DNA of 64,000 nt from JAWWOL01 sp033851545 (GTDB lineage: Bacteria > Actinomycetota > Actinomycetes > JAWWOL01): assembly GCA_033851545.1 (NCBI GenBank), contig JAWWOO010000105.1, positions 9,803 to 73,802 of the forward strand, in the 5' to 3' direction. Positions 56,976-64,000 of the stretch are shown here, in pieces (within the stretch, counting starts at the first letter, position 1; each line of letters starts with the position of its first letter). A model generated the notes under the pieces. It was not told the DNA's origin. It ran no database searches and worked only from the letters and a program-made list of their open reading frames with translations. The position numbers and the translations under genes were made by a program.

Positions 56976-58171
56976 GCGGTCACCTCCACGGCGCCACCCA
57001 GCGCCTCTGGCACCTGGCGGGCGACCTCGCGTTCGGCCCTGCGCACCTTGGCCCGCCGGACGATCTCGTACGCGACCACGACGGCCAGCACGATCGATCC
57101 CTGCATCAGCACGTAGATCTCCTGCGGGATGCCGTTGAGGTCGAGGATCTGCGCCGAGCGTTCGAGGAATCCCCACAGCACGGCGGCGAAAGCAATGCCG
57201 ATCGGTTTGTTGCGGCCGAGCAGGGCGACCGCGATGCCGTTGAAGCCGAGGTTGGCGGGGAACTCGCTGGAGTAGCTGTAGGCCTGGCCCATCAGATAGG
57301 GCAGGCCGACCAGCCCCGCCAGCGCTCCGGAGATCAGCATCGTGATGACGATCATCCGGGCGGAGCTGACGCCGCCGGCTTGGGCGGCGAACGGGTTGAG
57401 GCCGCTGGCCCGCAGGTCGAAGCCGAACCGCGAACGTTCGACGACGAAGTAGAAGACGGTGCCGATGATCGCGGCGACGAGCAGGAACCCCGGCACCTGG
57501 TCGGGGTGGCTGCCGAGGAGGCCGAGATCGTGCAGCAGCCGGTTGAAGCCGGGCATCTGGCTGGCCGAGGGCAGGTCGGGGGTGGCGATCGACAGGTTGT
57601 TGCTGTCGGTGTTGTTGCCCGACAGGTAGGAGCTGAGGATGAAGGAGATCAGCCCTAACGCGATGTAGTTCAGCATGATCGTCGAGATGACCTCGGAGAC
57701 CCCACGGGTCACCTTGAGGACGGCCGCGATGCCGGCCCAGATCGCGCCGACAGCCATCGCGATGATGATCATCAGGGGTACCTGCAGGACGGCGGGCAGG
57801 TGGATCTCCACGCCGGCGATCGCGGCCGCAACGGCAGCCAGCCGGTACTGGCCCTCGACCCCGATGTTGAACAGCGCCATCCGGAAGCCGATCGCGACCG
57901 CCAGCGCCGACAGGTAGTAGGGGACTGCACGGTTGATGATGTCGATGACCGAGTCCGCCGTGCACGGGGTGCTGCTGTCGGCCTGGTTGCACGCGGCGTA
58001 GCGCAGCATCAACCGGTAGGCACTGATCGCGTTGTGGCCGCTGAGCTCGACGGCCAGGCCGCCGATGACGACCGCGACACCGATGGCCAGCACGAGGGCC
58101 GCCACGTTGTAGCCGAGGCCGGCCAGGTCGACCGAGCGCGGTTTGCGGACCGGCATGGGCGCGCCGGTCAC
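56972..58171 (-). CDS. Nucleoside ABC transporter permease 1
   Basis: A 399-residue permease (NupP/YufP-like) with eight to nine spans. GFRMALFNIGVEGQYRLAA, VSEVISTIMLNYIALGL and FGFDLRASGLNPFAAQAGGV are the family landmarks. It starts with GTG at 58171, overlapping the ATPase stop, and ends overlapping permease 2. Confidence 0.92.
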   Translation of the reverse strand: MTGAPMPVRKPRSVDLAGLGYNVAALVLAIGVAVVIGGLAVELSGHNAISAYRLMLRYAACNQADSSTPCTADSVIDIINRAVPYYLSALAVAIGFRMALFNIGVEGQYRLAAVAAAIAGVEIHLPAVLQVPLMIIIAMAVGAIWAGIAAVLKVTRGVSEVISTIMLNYIALGLISFILSSYLSGNNTDSNNLSIATPDLPSASQMPGFNRLLHDLGLLGSHPDQVPGFLLVAAIIGTVFYFVVERSRFGFDLRASGLNPFAAQAGGVSSARMIVITMLISGALAGLVGLPYLMGQAYSYSSEFPANLGFNGIAVALLGRNKPIGIAFAAVLWGFLERSAQILDLNGIPQEIYVLMQGSIVLAVVVAYEIVRRAKVRRAEREVARQVPEALGGAVEVTA

Positions 58172-59718
58172 GACTGCGCTCCTTGGGCCAGGGCGGCACC
58201 GGTCATGTACGAGCCCAGCTGTTCAGGGGTCACCGAGGCCGGGTCGAGCCGGGCCACGAGCGCGCCGCGCAGCATGACGTAGAGGGTGTCGGACATGCCG
58301 ATGAGCTCCTCGAGGTCGGCAGAGACCAGCAGGGTCGCCAACCCGCTGGATCTTGCCTGGCGCAGGTGCTCCCAGATCGCGGCCTGGGCGCCGACGTCAA
58401 CGCCGCGGGTGGGATGCGCCGCGATGAGGACGGTGGGGTCGCCGCTCATCTCGCGGCCGACGATGAACTTCTGCTGGTTGCCGCCCGAGAGCGCGAACGC
58501 CGGTGTGTCCGGTCCGGGGGTGCGCACGTCGTACTCGCTGATGATGCGCCGGGTGTCGGCGCGGGCGGAGCGGCGGTCGATCCAGATCCCGCGCACCGAG
58601 GGCGGACGCGACTGGTGACCCAGCACGCGGTTCTCCCAGAGCGGGGACGGCAGCAGCAGCCCCTGCCGGTGCCGGTCCTCGGGGATGTAGCCGATGCCGG
58701 CCTCTCGCCGGCGCAGGGTCGGCCAGTCGGTGACGTCGGTGTCGCCCAGCAGCACGGTGCCGGTGCGTGGTGTGCGAAGGCCGATCAGCAGCTCGACCAG
58801 CTCGGCCTGGCCGTTGCCCTCGATGCCGGCGATGCCGACGACCTCGCCGCGGTGCAGGTCGAAGCTGACGTCGTCGAGCAGCCGCCGGCCACCGGCCGCG
58901 GAGTCGAGGGAGACGCCGCGGACCGACAGCTGCACCTGGTCGGTGACGGTCGACTCGCGGGTCTCCGGCGTCGGCAGCTCGCTGCCGACCATCAGCTGGG
59001 CCAGGTCGCGAGGGGTCACGTCGGCAGGCGAGACCTCCGCCACGGTGGTGCCGGCCCGGATCACCGTGATGGCGTCGGCCACCTTGAGCACCTCGTCGAG
59101 CTTGTGCGAGATGAACACCACGGTCACCCCCTCGGCGCGCAGCTCTGCGAGGTTGCCGAAGAGCTCGTCGACCTCCTGCGGAACGAGCACGGCCGTCGGC
59201 TCGTCGAGGATGAGGATGCGGGCGCCCCGGTAGAGGACCTTGAGGATCTCGACCCGTTGCCGGTCGCCGACGCCGAGATCCTCGACAATGCGGTCGGGCT
59301 GGACGCCGAGCCCGTACTCGTCGGAGATCGCCCTGATCCGGCGTCTGGCCTCTGCCCGGTCGAGGCGGCCGGCCCTGGTCGGCTCGCTGCCCAGGACGAC
59401 GTTCTCGAGCACGGTGAAGTTGTCGGCGAGCATGAAGTGCTGGTGGACCATGCCGATGCCGGCGTTGATGGCGTCGGTGGGGGACCGGAACGCCACCTCC
59501 TTGCCGTCGACCCGGATGGTGCCCTCGTCGGGTCGCTGCATCCCGTACAGGATCTTCATCAGGGTCGACTTGCCGGCGCCGTTCTCGCCGACGACCGCGT
59601 GCACCTGTCCGCGGCGGACGCGGAGGTTGATGTCACGGTTGGCCACGACGCCGGGGAACCGCTTGGTGATCCCGACCAGCTCGACCGCGAGGGGCGCCTC
59701 GGCTTCAGGGACGGTCAT
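58168..59718 (-). CDS. Nucleoside ABC transporter ATP-binding protein (double ATPase)
   Basis: A 516-residue protein with two nucleotide-binding domains of the RbsA/NupO type. The first has Walker A GENGAGKST, signature region LGVGDRQRVEI and Walker B ILILDEPTAVL; the second has a degenerate Walker A GIEGNGQAE, LSGGNQQKFIVGRE and IAAHPTRGVD in place of the usual DEP. This asymmetry is normal for the family. The ATG at 59718 follows GGAG. It energises uptake together with the two permeases and the BMP lipoprotein. Confidence 0.93.
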   Translation of the reverse strand: MTVPEAEAPLAVELVGITKRFPGVVANRDINLRVRRGQVHAVVGENGAGKSTLMKILYGMQRPDEGTIRVDGKEVAFRSPTDAINAGIGMVHQHFMLADNFTVLENVVLGSEPTRAGRLDRAEARRRIRAISDEYGLGVQPDRIVEDLGVGDRQRVEILKVLYRGARILILDEPTAVLVPQEVDELFGNLAELRAEGVTVVFISHKLDEVLKVADAITVIRAGTTVAEVSPADVTPRDLAQLMVGSELPTPETRESTVTDQVQLSVRGVSLDSAAGGRRLLDDVSFDLHRGEVVGIAGIEGNGQAELVELLIGLRTPRTGTVLLGDTDVTDWPTLRRREAGIGYIPEDRHRQGLLLPSPLWENRVLGHQSRPPSVRGIWIDRRSARADTRRIISEYDVRTPGPDTPAFALSGGNQQKFIVGREMSGDPTVLIAAHPTRGVDVGAQAAIWEHLRQARSSGLATLLVSADLEELIGMSDTLYVMLRGALVARLDPASVTPEQLGSYMTGAALAQGAQS

Positions 59719-59804
59719 GCAGCACGCTCCGCACTTCGGTGTGCCTGAGGAATCTGGACCAACTCGGATCTTCGTTGTTGTGCCCGCCGATAGCAAAGAC
59801 CCGC

Positions 59805-59824
59805 GGCCGCACAGATCTGCGGCC
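59805..59824 (-). terminator. Hairpin between the binding protein and ATPase genes
   Basis: GGCCGCA pairs with TGCGGCC around a 6-base loop, 29 bases after the lipoprotein stop. Its position suggests partial termination that lets the binding protein be made in excess over the membrane parts. Confidence 0.5.
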
Positions 59825-59852
59825 CCGGGCCCCCGCTGTCACGCAGCTGGTG

Positions 59853-61004
59853 CTAGGGCTTGCTGGGTACGGTGATCTTGCCGCTGATGATGTCGGCCTT
59901 GATCGCCTCGAGCTGGGTCTTGATGTCGTCGACCTGGCCGCCGGACGTCGCGTAGCCGACGCCGTCGTTCTTGAGGTCGTAGGTCTGGACGCCGCTGTCC
60001 TTCTTGCCGGACGCGAAGTCCTTGATGAACAGGTAGACCGCGGTGTCGACCCGCTTGAGCGCCGAAGTGATGATGACGCTCTTGACCGCTGCGTCGGCCG
60101 TGAGGTACTGGTCGGAGTCGACGCCGATGGCGAACTTGCCGGCGGCCTTGGCCGCGAGGAAGACGCCGGCGCCGGAGCCGCCGGCCGCCGCGAAGATCAC
60201 ATCGGCGCCCTTGTCGTACATGCCCTTGGCCGACACCTTGGCCTTGTCAGGCGCGTTGAAGCCGCCGAAGTCCGGCGGCTCGGTGAGGTAGGCGTCCTGG
60301 ATCTTGATGGCGGGGTTGACGTGCTTGGCACCGGCATCGAACCCGGCCTGGAACGCCTGCAGGAGCGGCACGTTCACGCCGCCGATGAAGCCGACGCTGC
60401 CGGTCTTGGACTTGAGCGCCGCAGCGGCGCCGACCAGGTAGGAGCCCTGGTTGGCTGCGAACGTCAGCGAGGCGACGTTCGGTAGGTCGACCACGTCGTC
60501 GATGATGGCGAACGTCGTCTTCGGGTAGGCCTTGGCGATCTTCTTGACTGCGGCGTCGAAGGAGAAGCCGACGGCGACCACGGGGTTGTAGCCCTGCGAG
60601 GCCAGCAGCTTGAGCAGCTGCTCGCGGTCAGTGCCGCCGGCGTTAGGGGCGAGCTCCTTTGATGTGACGCCCATGTCGGCGACGGCCTTGGTCAGACCGG
60701 CGTCAGCGGCGTCGTTGAACGACTTGTCACCCTTGCCGCCGATGTCGAAGACCAGGCCGACCCTGGCGTTGCTCTTGACCGGCGGGGCGGTCGAGGAGGC
60801 AGCAGCCGAGGTCGGGACCCCGACGGAGGCGGCAGCCGATGTGGCGGGAGCGGTGGTGGCGGATGCGGTCGACGAAGCAGCCGCCGACGTGGTGGTCTGC
60901 GCGGCGGCACCGGGCTTGCTGCTGGAGCTGCTCCCGCACGCTGCGACGGACATGGCGGAGACCAGTCCCACAGCGGCGAGACGTACCGCACGATGAGTGC
61001 GCAC
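59853..61004 (-). CDS. BMP-family nucleoside-binding lipoprotein
   Basis: A 383-residue lipoprotein: lipobox VAAC (Cys23), an unusually long Ser/Thr/Ala linker to about residue 77, then the BMP/Med domain (VGLVFDIGGKGDKSFNDAADAGL, GTDREQLLKLLASQGYNPVVAVGF, VGFIGGVNVPLLQAFQAGFDAGA, ADVIFAAAGGSGAGVF, GVDSDQYLT). It captures nucleosides for the ABC system encoded next. It starts with GTG at 61004, with AAGGGGAA upstream. Confidence 0.93.
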   Translation of the reverse strand: MRTHRAVRLAAVGLVSAMSVAACGSSSSSKPGAAAQTTTSAAASSTASATTAPATSAAASVGVPTSAAASSTAPPVKSNARVGLVFDIGGKGDKSFNDAADAGLTKAVADMGVTSKELAPNAGGTDREQLLKLLASQGYNPVVAVGFSFDAAVKKIAKAYPKTTFAIIDDVVDLPNVASLTFAANQGSYLVGAAAALKSKTGSVGFIGGVNVPLLQAFQAGFDAGAKHVNPAIKIQDAYLTEPPDFGGFNAPDKAKVSAKGMYDKGADVIFAAAGGSGAGVFLAAKAAGKFAIGVDSDQYLTADAAVKSVIITSALKRVDTAVYLFIKDFASGKKDSGVQTYDLKNDGVGYATSGGQVDDIKTQLEAIKADIISGKITVPSKP

Positions 61005-61169
61005 GGATTCCCCTTCCTAAGGCCCGGCCACGGGATCATGGTGTCCGGAGTTTGACGACCGGGCCACACTAAACCCCGCGAGGTGAACGCTCGCGACGAT
61101 CCCGGTCGCGGAAACCTATCTGTTACAGAGCCGGTACGCGACGGCTCGTCCGACCGGCGTCGCAAATCA

Positions 61170-61184
61170 CCGGAAATGTTCCGG
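61170..61184 (-). terminator. Hairpin after upp
   Basis: CCGGAA-ATG-TTCCGG forms a 6-base stem with a 3-base loop, nine bases after the upp stop on the minus strand. Short and without a T-tract, so efficiency is uncertain. Confidence 0.45.
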
Positions 61185-61192
61185 CGATCAGG

Positions 61193-61834
61193 TCAACCGG
61201 CGCTTCCGTACAGCCGGTCGCCGGCGTCCCCGAGACCGGGCACGATGTAGCCCTTGTCGTTCAGCCGCTCGTCCAGGGCCGCGGTGACCACGCTGACCGG
61301 CACGACCCCGTCGCCGAGCGAGAGGCGCATCGCCGCAATGCCCTCGGGCGCCGCCAGCAGCGTGATGCAGGTGACCCGGGAGGCTCCCCGGTCGAGCATC
61401 AGCCTGACCGTGGCGCCGAGCGTGCCGCCGGTGGCGAGCATCGGGTCGAGCACGAAGACCTCGCGGCCCGAGAGGTCGTCGGGCATCCGCGAGGCGTACA
61501 TCGACGGCTGCAGGGTGTCCTCGTCACGGACCATGCCGAGGAACCCGACCTCGGCGCTGGGCAGCAGCCGGGCCATCCCATCGAGCATGCCGAGGCCGGC
61601 CCGCAGCACCGGGACGACCAGCGGCACCGGGCGGCCGAGGCGGACGCCCACGGTGTCCGCAACCGGCGTCGTCACGGCCACCGGCTCGACCCGCACGTCG
61701 CGGGTCGCCTCGTACGCGAGCAACGTGACCAGCTCGTCGACCAGCCGGCGAAACGTCGGCGAGTCAGTACGGACGTCGCGAAGGGCGGTCACCTTGTGGG
61801 CGACGAGGGGATGGTCGATCACCAGGAGGCGCAT
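61193..61834 (-). CDS. upp: Uracil phosphoribosyltransferase
   Basis: A 213-residue type I phosphoribosyltransferase that makes UMP from uracil and PRPP. Family signs are MRLLVIDHPLVAHKVTALRD, VPVLRAGLGMLDGM, the PRPP loop VLDPMLATGGTLGATV, and the uracil-binding GYIVPGLGDAGDRLYG at the C-terminus. It lies upstream of the nucleoside uptake operon on the same strand and salvages the uracil released there. It is divergent from the riboswitch-controlled transporter. Confidence 0.96.
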   Translation of the reverse strand: MRLLVIDHPLVAHKVTALRDVRTDSPTFRRLVDELVTLLAYEATRDVRVEPVAVTTPVADTVGVRLGRPVPLVVPVLRAGLGMLDGMARLLPSAEVGFLGMVRDEDTLQPSMYASRMPDDLSGREVFVLDPMLATGGTLGATVRLMLDRGASRVTCITLLAAPEGIAAMRLSLGDGVVPVSVVTAALDERLNDKGYIVPGLGDAGDRLYGSAG

Positions 61835-62004
61835 GGGCTCAGTATGCCGACGGCTGCAGCCTCTCGACGACGATGTGGTCGGCGAAGCCGGCGGACCGGA
61901 CCTGAGCGCAGTTCGCTGGAGTGTTCACACGACCGACACACGCCCGGAAATGCCGGGACACACGCGGGCGGTGAGATGAACTCGACCCACTCAGGTGGGG
62001 CGTA
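61835..62004. other. Divergent promoter region of upp and the riboswitch transcript
   Basis: This 170-base stretch must carry the promoters for upp (minus) and for the ykkC leader (plus). A small hairpin CCCGG-aaatg-CCGGG lies at 61943-61957. No convincing -35/-10 pair was identified and no gene is seen. Confidence 0.5.
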
Positions 62005-62117
62005 CCTAGGGTTCCGCTCCGGCCACATCAGCTGGAGGCCTGGACCGAGAGGTACAGGCGAGTCAGCCGGATGGCCCGGCCGATCCGCTCCACGGCGGGA
62101 TAAAAACCCGGGAGACA
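62005..62117 (+). ncRNA. ykkC-family riboswitch (guanidine-I or a related subtype)
   Basis: The leader shows the ykkC core in order: CTAGGGTTCCG at 62006-62016, CTGGACCGAGAG near 62040 (consensus CUGGUCCGAGAG), ACGGCGGGATAAAAACCCGG at 62092-62111, and the closing GGGAGA. The last block forms the hallmark CGGG-loop-CCCG hairpin. Subtype 1 of this class binds guanidine; subtype 2 RNAs bind ppGpp, PRPP or nucleoside diphosphates. I cannot settle the subtype by eye. It stands about 120 bases before an ABC ATPase gene. Confidence 0.85.
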
Positions 62118-62182
62118 GTCGTCGTCGGCTGCTCCCCGGTCGGCACCCGTACGTCGGAGGTGACGGATGTCTCGCTGCTTTT
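62112..62182 (+). terminator. Terminator overlapping the 3' end of the ykkC aptamer
   Basis: GAGACA (62112-62117) pairs with TGTCTC (62168-62173), and TCGTC (62119-62123) with GACGG (62162-62166), giving an 11-pair stem with one mismatch, followed shortly by TTTT at 62179. It uses the GGGAGA of the aptamer, so ligand binding and termination exclude each other: a genetic ON switch. Confidence 0.7.
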
Positions 62183-62234
62183 CAGGGTCGGCCCGGTTCC
62201 CAGCGCTCGCTCCGGCTGACCGGGGCGGCGTGTG

Positions 62235-64000
62235 ATGACGCAGCCAGCCCGCGCCGAGACCGACGAAACTCCCGCAACCCCAGCGGTCGTGGCCTCTGAC
62301 GCCGTAGCTGTCGTCCGTGATCTCCACGTCGGATTCACCCGCAGTGGCCGGCAGATCGAGGCCGTACGCGGCGTCAGCCTGGACATCGCCGCCGGGGAGA
62401 TCCTCGGCCTCGTAGGCGAATCCGGCTCGGGCAAGAGCGTCCTGAGTCTCGCCCTGCTGGGGTTGCTCCCCGAGGCCTCGAAGCCGCGTACGAGCGGGGC
62501 GATCACCGTCGCGGGCACCGACATGCTCACCAGCAGCACCGAGGTCCGCCGGCAGGTCCGCAAGCTGCACATGGGCGCGGTCTTCCAGGACCCGATGACC
62601 TCCCTCAACCCCACCATGCGGATCGGCCGCCAGGTCGCTGAGGCCACCGGCTCCGGTGCCGAAGCGCTTCGGCTGCTCCGCGCGGTCGGCATCCCTGAGG
62701 CGGAGCGCCGGATGTCGAGCTTTCCGCACGAGCTCTCCGGTGGCCTGCGCCAGCGCGTCATGATCGCCATGGCGGTCGCCGGCGACCCGGCGCTGCTGGT
62801 GGCCGACGAGCCGACCACAGCGCTGGACGTGACGGTGCAGGCGCAGGTGCTCAACCTGCTCCGCGGCCTGCGGGACGAGGTCGGCTGCAGCGTCCTGCTG
62901 ATCACCCACGACCTGGGGGTGGCCGCACAGGTCGCCGACCGGGTGGCCGTGATGTACGCGGGCCGGCTCGCCGAGGTGGGACCGACGGCGACCATCCTTC
63001 GCGAGCCCTCCCACCCGTACACCGTGGGTCTCATCCGCTCGCGGCTCTCGCTCACGACCGACCGCAGCCGCCCGGTGCTGGCGCTGGTCGGCGGCGCTCC
63101 CGACCCGTCCAGCCCGCTGCCGGGATGTGGCTACGCGCCCAGGTGCCCGTTGGTCGTGGCGGACTGTCACACCATCGCCCCCGAACCCCGCCCGGTGTCG
63201 GGGACCGGCGAGGAGCTGCCGCAGGAGGCGGATGCGTCGAGCTTCGGTACGCACTCGCGGGCCTGTCTCGCCGCGGTCCAGCAGGTCCTGCACCTGGCAG
63301 CCGCCCCCGAGGCCGAGGGCGCCCCGACGTTGACCCTGGTCACCGAGCCGCCGGTCGTTGCTGAGACCGACGAGTGGGCCGCCCGCATCGGCGATGTCGA
63401 CAAGACGTTCCGGGTCAAGGCCGGTCGTGGCCGCAAGGTCAAGCTGTCGGCCCTGCGCCGGATCTCCCTCGACATCGGCGAGGGCGAGTCGGTTGCCATC
63501 GTGGGCGAGAGCGGCTCCGGCAAGTCGACGCTGCTGCGCGTGCTCGCCGGGCTGGAGACGCACGAGGCCGGTGACGTGACGATCGCCTCCGGCGGCCGCC
63601 CGCAGATGGTCTTCCAGGACGCCGGTGCCTCGCTCACCCCGTGGCTCACCGTCGGGGACCTGCTCGACGAGCGGCTGCGCACCGAGGGGCTGCCCAAGGC
63701 GGTCCGCCGTGAGCGGATGCTGGCGGCACTGGACAAGGTCGGCCTGCCGGAGACGGTGGCCCGGGCGCGCACCGGCGAGCTCTCCGGCGGACAGCGCCAG
63801 CGGGTCGCCCTGGCCCGCGCCACCGTCGTACCCCCCAGGGTCCTGCTCTGCGACGAGCCGACGAGTGCGCTCGACGTGTCCCTCGCCGCCACGGTCCTCA
63901 ACCTCATCCAGCAGCTGCGGCGCGAGCTCAACATGGCAGTGGTGTTCGTAACCCACGACCTGTCCGTCGCCCGGGTCATCGCCGACCGGATCGCGGTGAT
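62235..64000 (+). CDS. Fused double ATPase of an oligopeptide-type ABC transporter, 3' end outside window
   Basis: The frame is open from ATG 62235 to the window edge (588 codons seen). Two complete ATPase units are joined, like DppD fused to DppF. The first has Walker A GESGSGKS (Lys67), Q-loop FQDPMTSLNP, LSGGLRQRV and ADEPTTALD, then the oligopeptide-type cysteine motif (CGYAPRC, ADC, RAC). The second has GESGSGKST near residue 425, FQDAGASLTPW, LSGGQRQRV and CDEPTSALD. A GTG three bases upstream is an alternative start. Binding protein and permeases should lie further right. The ykkC leader suggests that the cargo or its product is the riboswitch ligand. Confidence 0.92.
   Translation, partial: MTQPARAETDETPATPAVVASDAVAVVRDLHVGFTRSGRQIEAVRGVSLDIAAGEILGLVGESGSGKSVLSLALLGLLPEASKPRTSGAITVAGTDMLTSSTEVRRQVRKLHMGAVFQDPMTSLNPTMRIGRQVAEATGSGAEALRLLRAVGIPEAERRMSSFPHELSGGLRQRVMIAMAVAGDPALLVADEPTTALDVTVQAQVLNLLRGLRDEVGCSVLLITHDLGVAAQVADRVAVMYAGRLAEVGPTATILREPSHPYTVGLIRSRLSLTTDRSRPVLALVGGAPDPSSPLPGCGYAPRCPLVVADCHTIAPEPRPVSGTGEELPQEADASSFGTHSRACLAAVQQVLHLAAAPEAEGAPTLTLVTEPPVVAETDEWAARIGDVDKTFRVKAGRGRKVKLSALRRISLDIGEGESVAIVGESGSGKSTLLRVLAGLETHEAGDVTIASGGRPQMVFQDAGASLTPWLTVGDLLDERLRTEGLPKAVRRERMLAALDKVGLPETVARARTGELSGGQRQRVALARATVVPPRVLLCDEPTSALDVSLAATVLNLIQQLRRELNMAVVFVTHDLSVARVIADRIAV

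Noticed and set aside
62028..63956. 642-codon minus-strand open frame opposite the fused ATPase
   Set aside because: The plus strand holds two full sets of ABC motifs and the riboswitch; the minus frame has only composition-driven sequence.
1..64000. tRNA, rRNA, CRISPR arrays, insertion sequences and phage genes
   Set aside because: No T-loop/acceptor patterns, no regularly spaced repeats, no transposase or integrase motifs were recognised by eye.

Overview
The window is high-GC DNA with GTG and TTG starts, long runs of genes joined by 4-base ATGA/GTGA overlaps, and actinobacterial gene families: HemY/HemQ coproporphyrin-dependent heme synthesis, TreZ, an ECF42-type sigma factor with a DGPF protein, a Prim-Pol with a LigC-type ligase, and BMP nucleoside uptake. 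It is chromosomal DNA of an actinobacterium. The order is not certain; codon style and frequent CGTACG hexamers would suit the Propionibacteriales. No rRNA, tRNA, insertion sequence, prophage or CRISPR array was seen.

Layout. 1-4.6 kb: end of hemY, hemQ, an SDR/TetR divergent pair with two matching operators, DUF1330, msrB and a membrane protein. 4.8-13.7 kb: Prim-Pol, an NCS1 permease coupled to an amidase, an aldo/keto reductase, LigC, a small acidic protein, a RibD-like reductase and TreZ. 13.9-17.7 kb: a coupled four-gene nitrogen operon (creatininase family, glutamine synthetase family, agmatinase family, cyclase family). 17.7-21.7 kb: housekeeping genes (Nudix, DinB, HAD, phosphohexomutase). 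21.8-25.1 kb: deoC with two aldehyde dehydrogenase-like genes, the second lacking its catalytic half. 25.2-31.9 kb: a sugar operon (ROK repressor with a 27-base palindromic operator, ABC importer, GH4 glycosidase, sugar kinase). 31.9-44.9 kb: DedA, a frameshifted membrane protein, two related membrane proteins flanking a two-component system and a secreted phosphoesterase, a NarL-type two-component system, and secreted proteins. 45.0-45.9 kb: a GDT1/UPF0016 exporter behind a yybP-ykoY manganese riboswitch. 46-53 kb: ECF42/DGPF, a large propeller-phosphoesterase and an ABC-2 exporter with a lipoprotein. 53.1-61.8 kb: a nucleoside uptake and salvage operon (BMP lipoprotein, ATPase, two permeases, cdd, deoA, a PHYHD1-like dioxygenase) with upp upstream. 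61.8-64 kb: a ykkC-family riboswitch with an overlapping terminator, then a fused double-ATPase of the oligopeptide type that runs off the window.

How the parts fit. Imported nucleosides would be deaminated by Cdd and phosphorolysed by DeoA. Uracil would be reused by Upp. Deoxyribose phosphate would be rearranged by the phosphohexomutase and cleaved by DeoC, with acetaldehyde oxidised by the aldehyde dehydrogenase. Two metabolite-sensing RNAs, for manganese and for a ykkC-class ligand, control transport genes. The least explained items are the ykkC-controlled transporter, the PHYHD1-like enzyme inside the nucleoside operon, the creatininase/GS/ureohydrolase/cyclase operon, and the catalytically dead aldehyde dehydrogenase.
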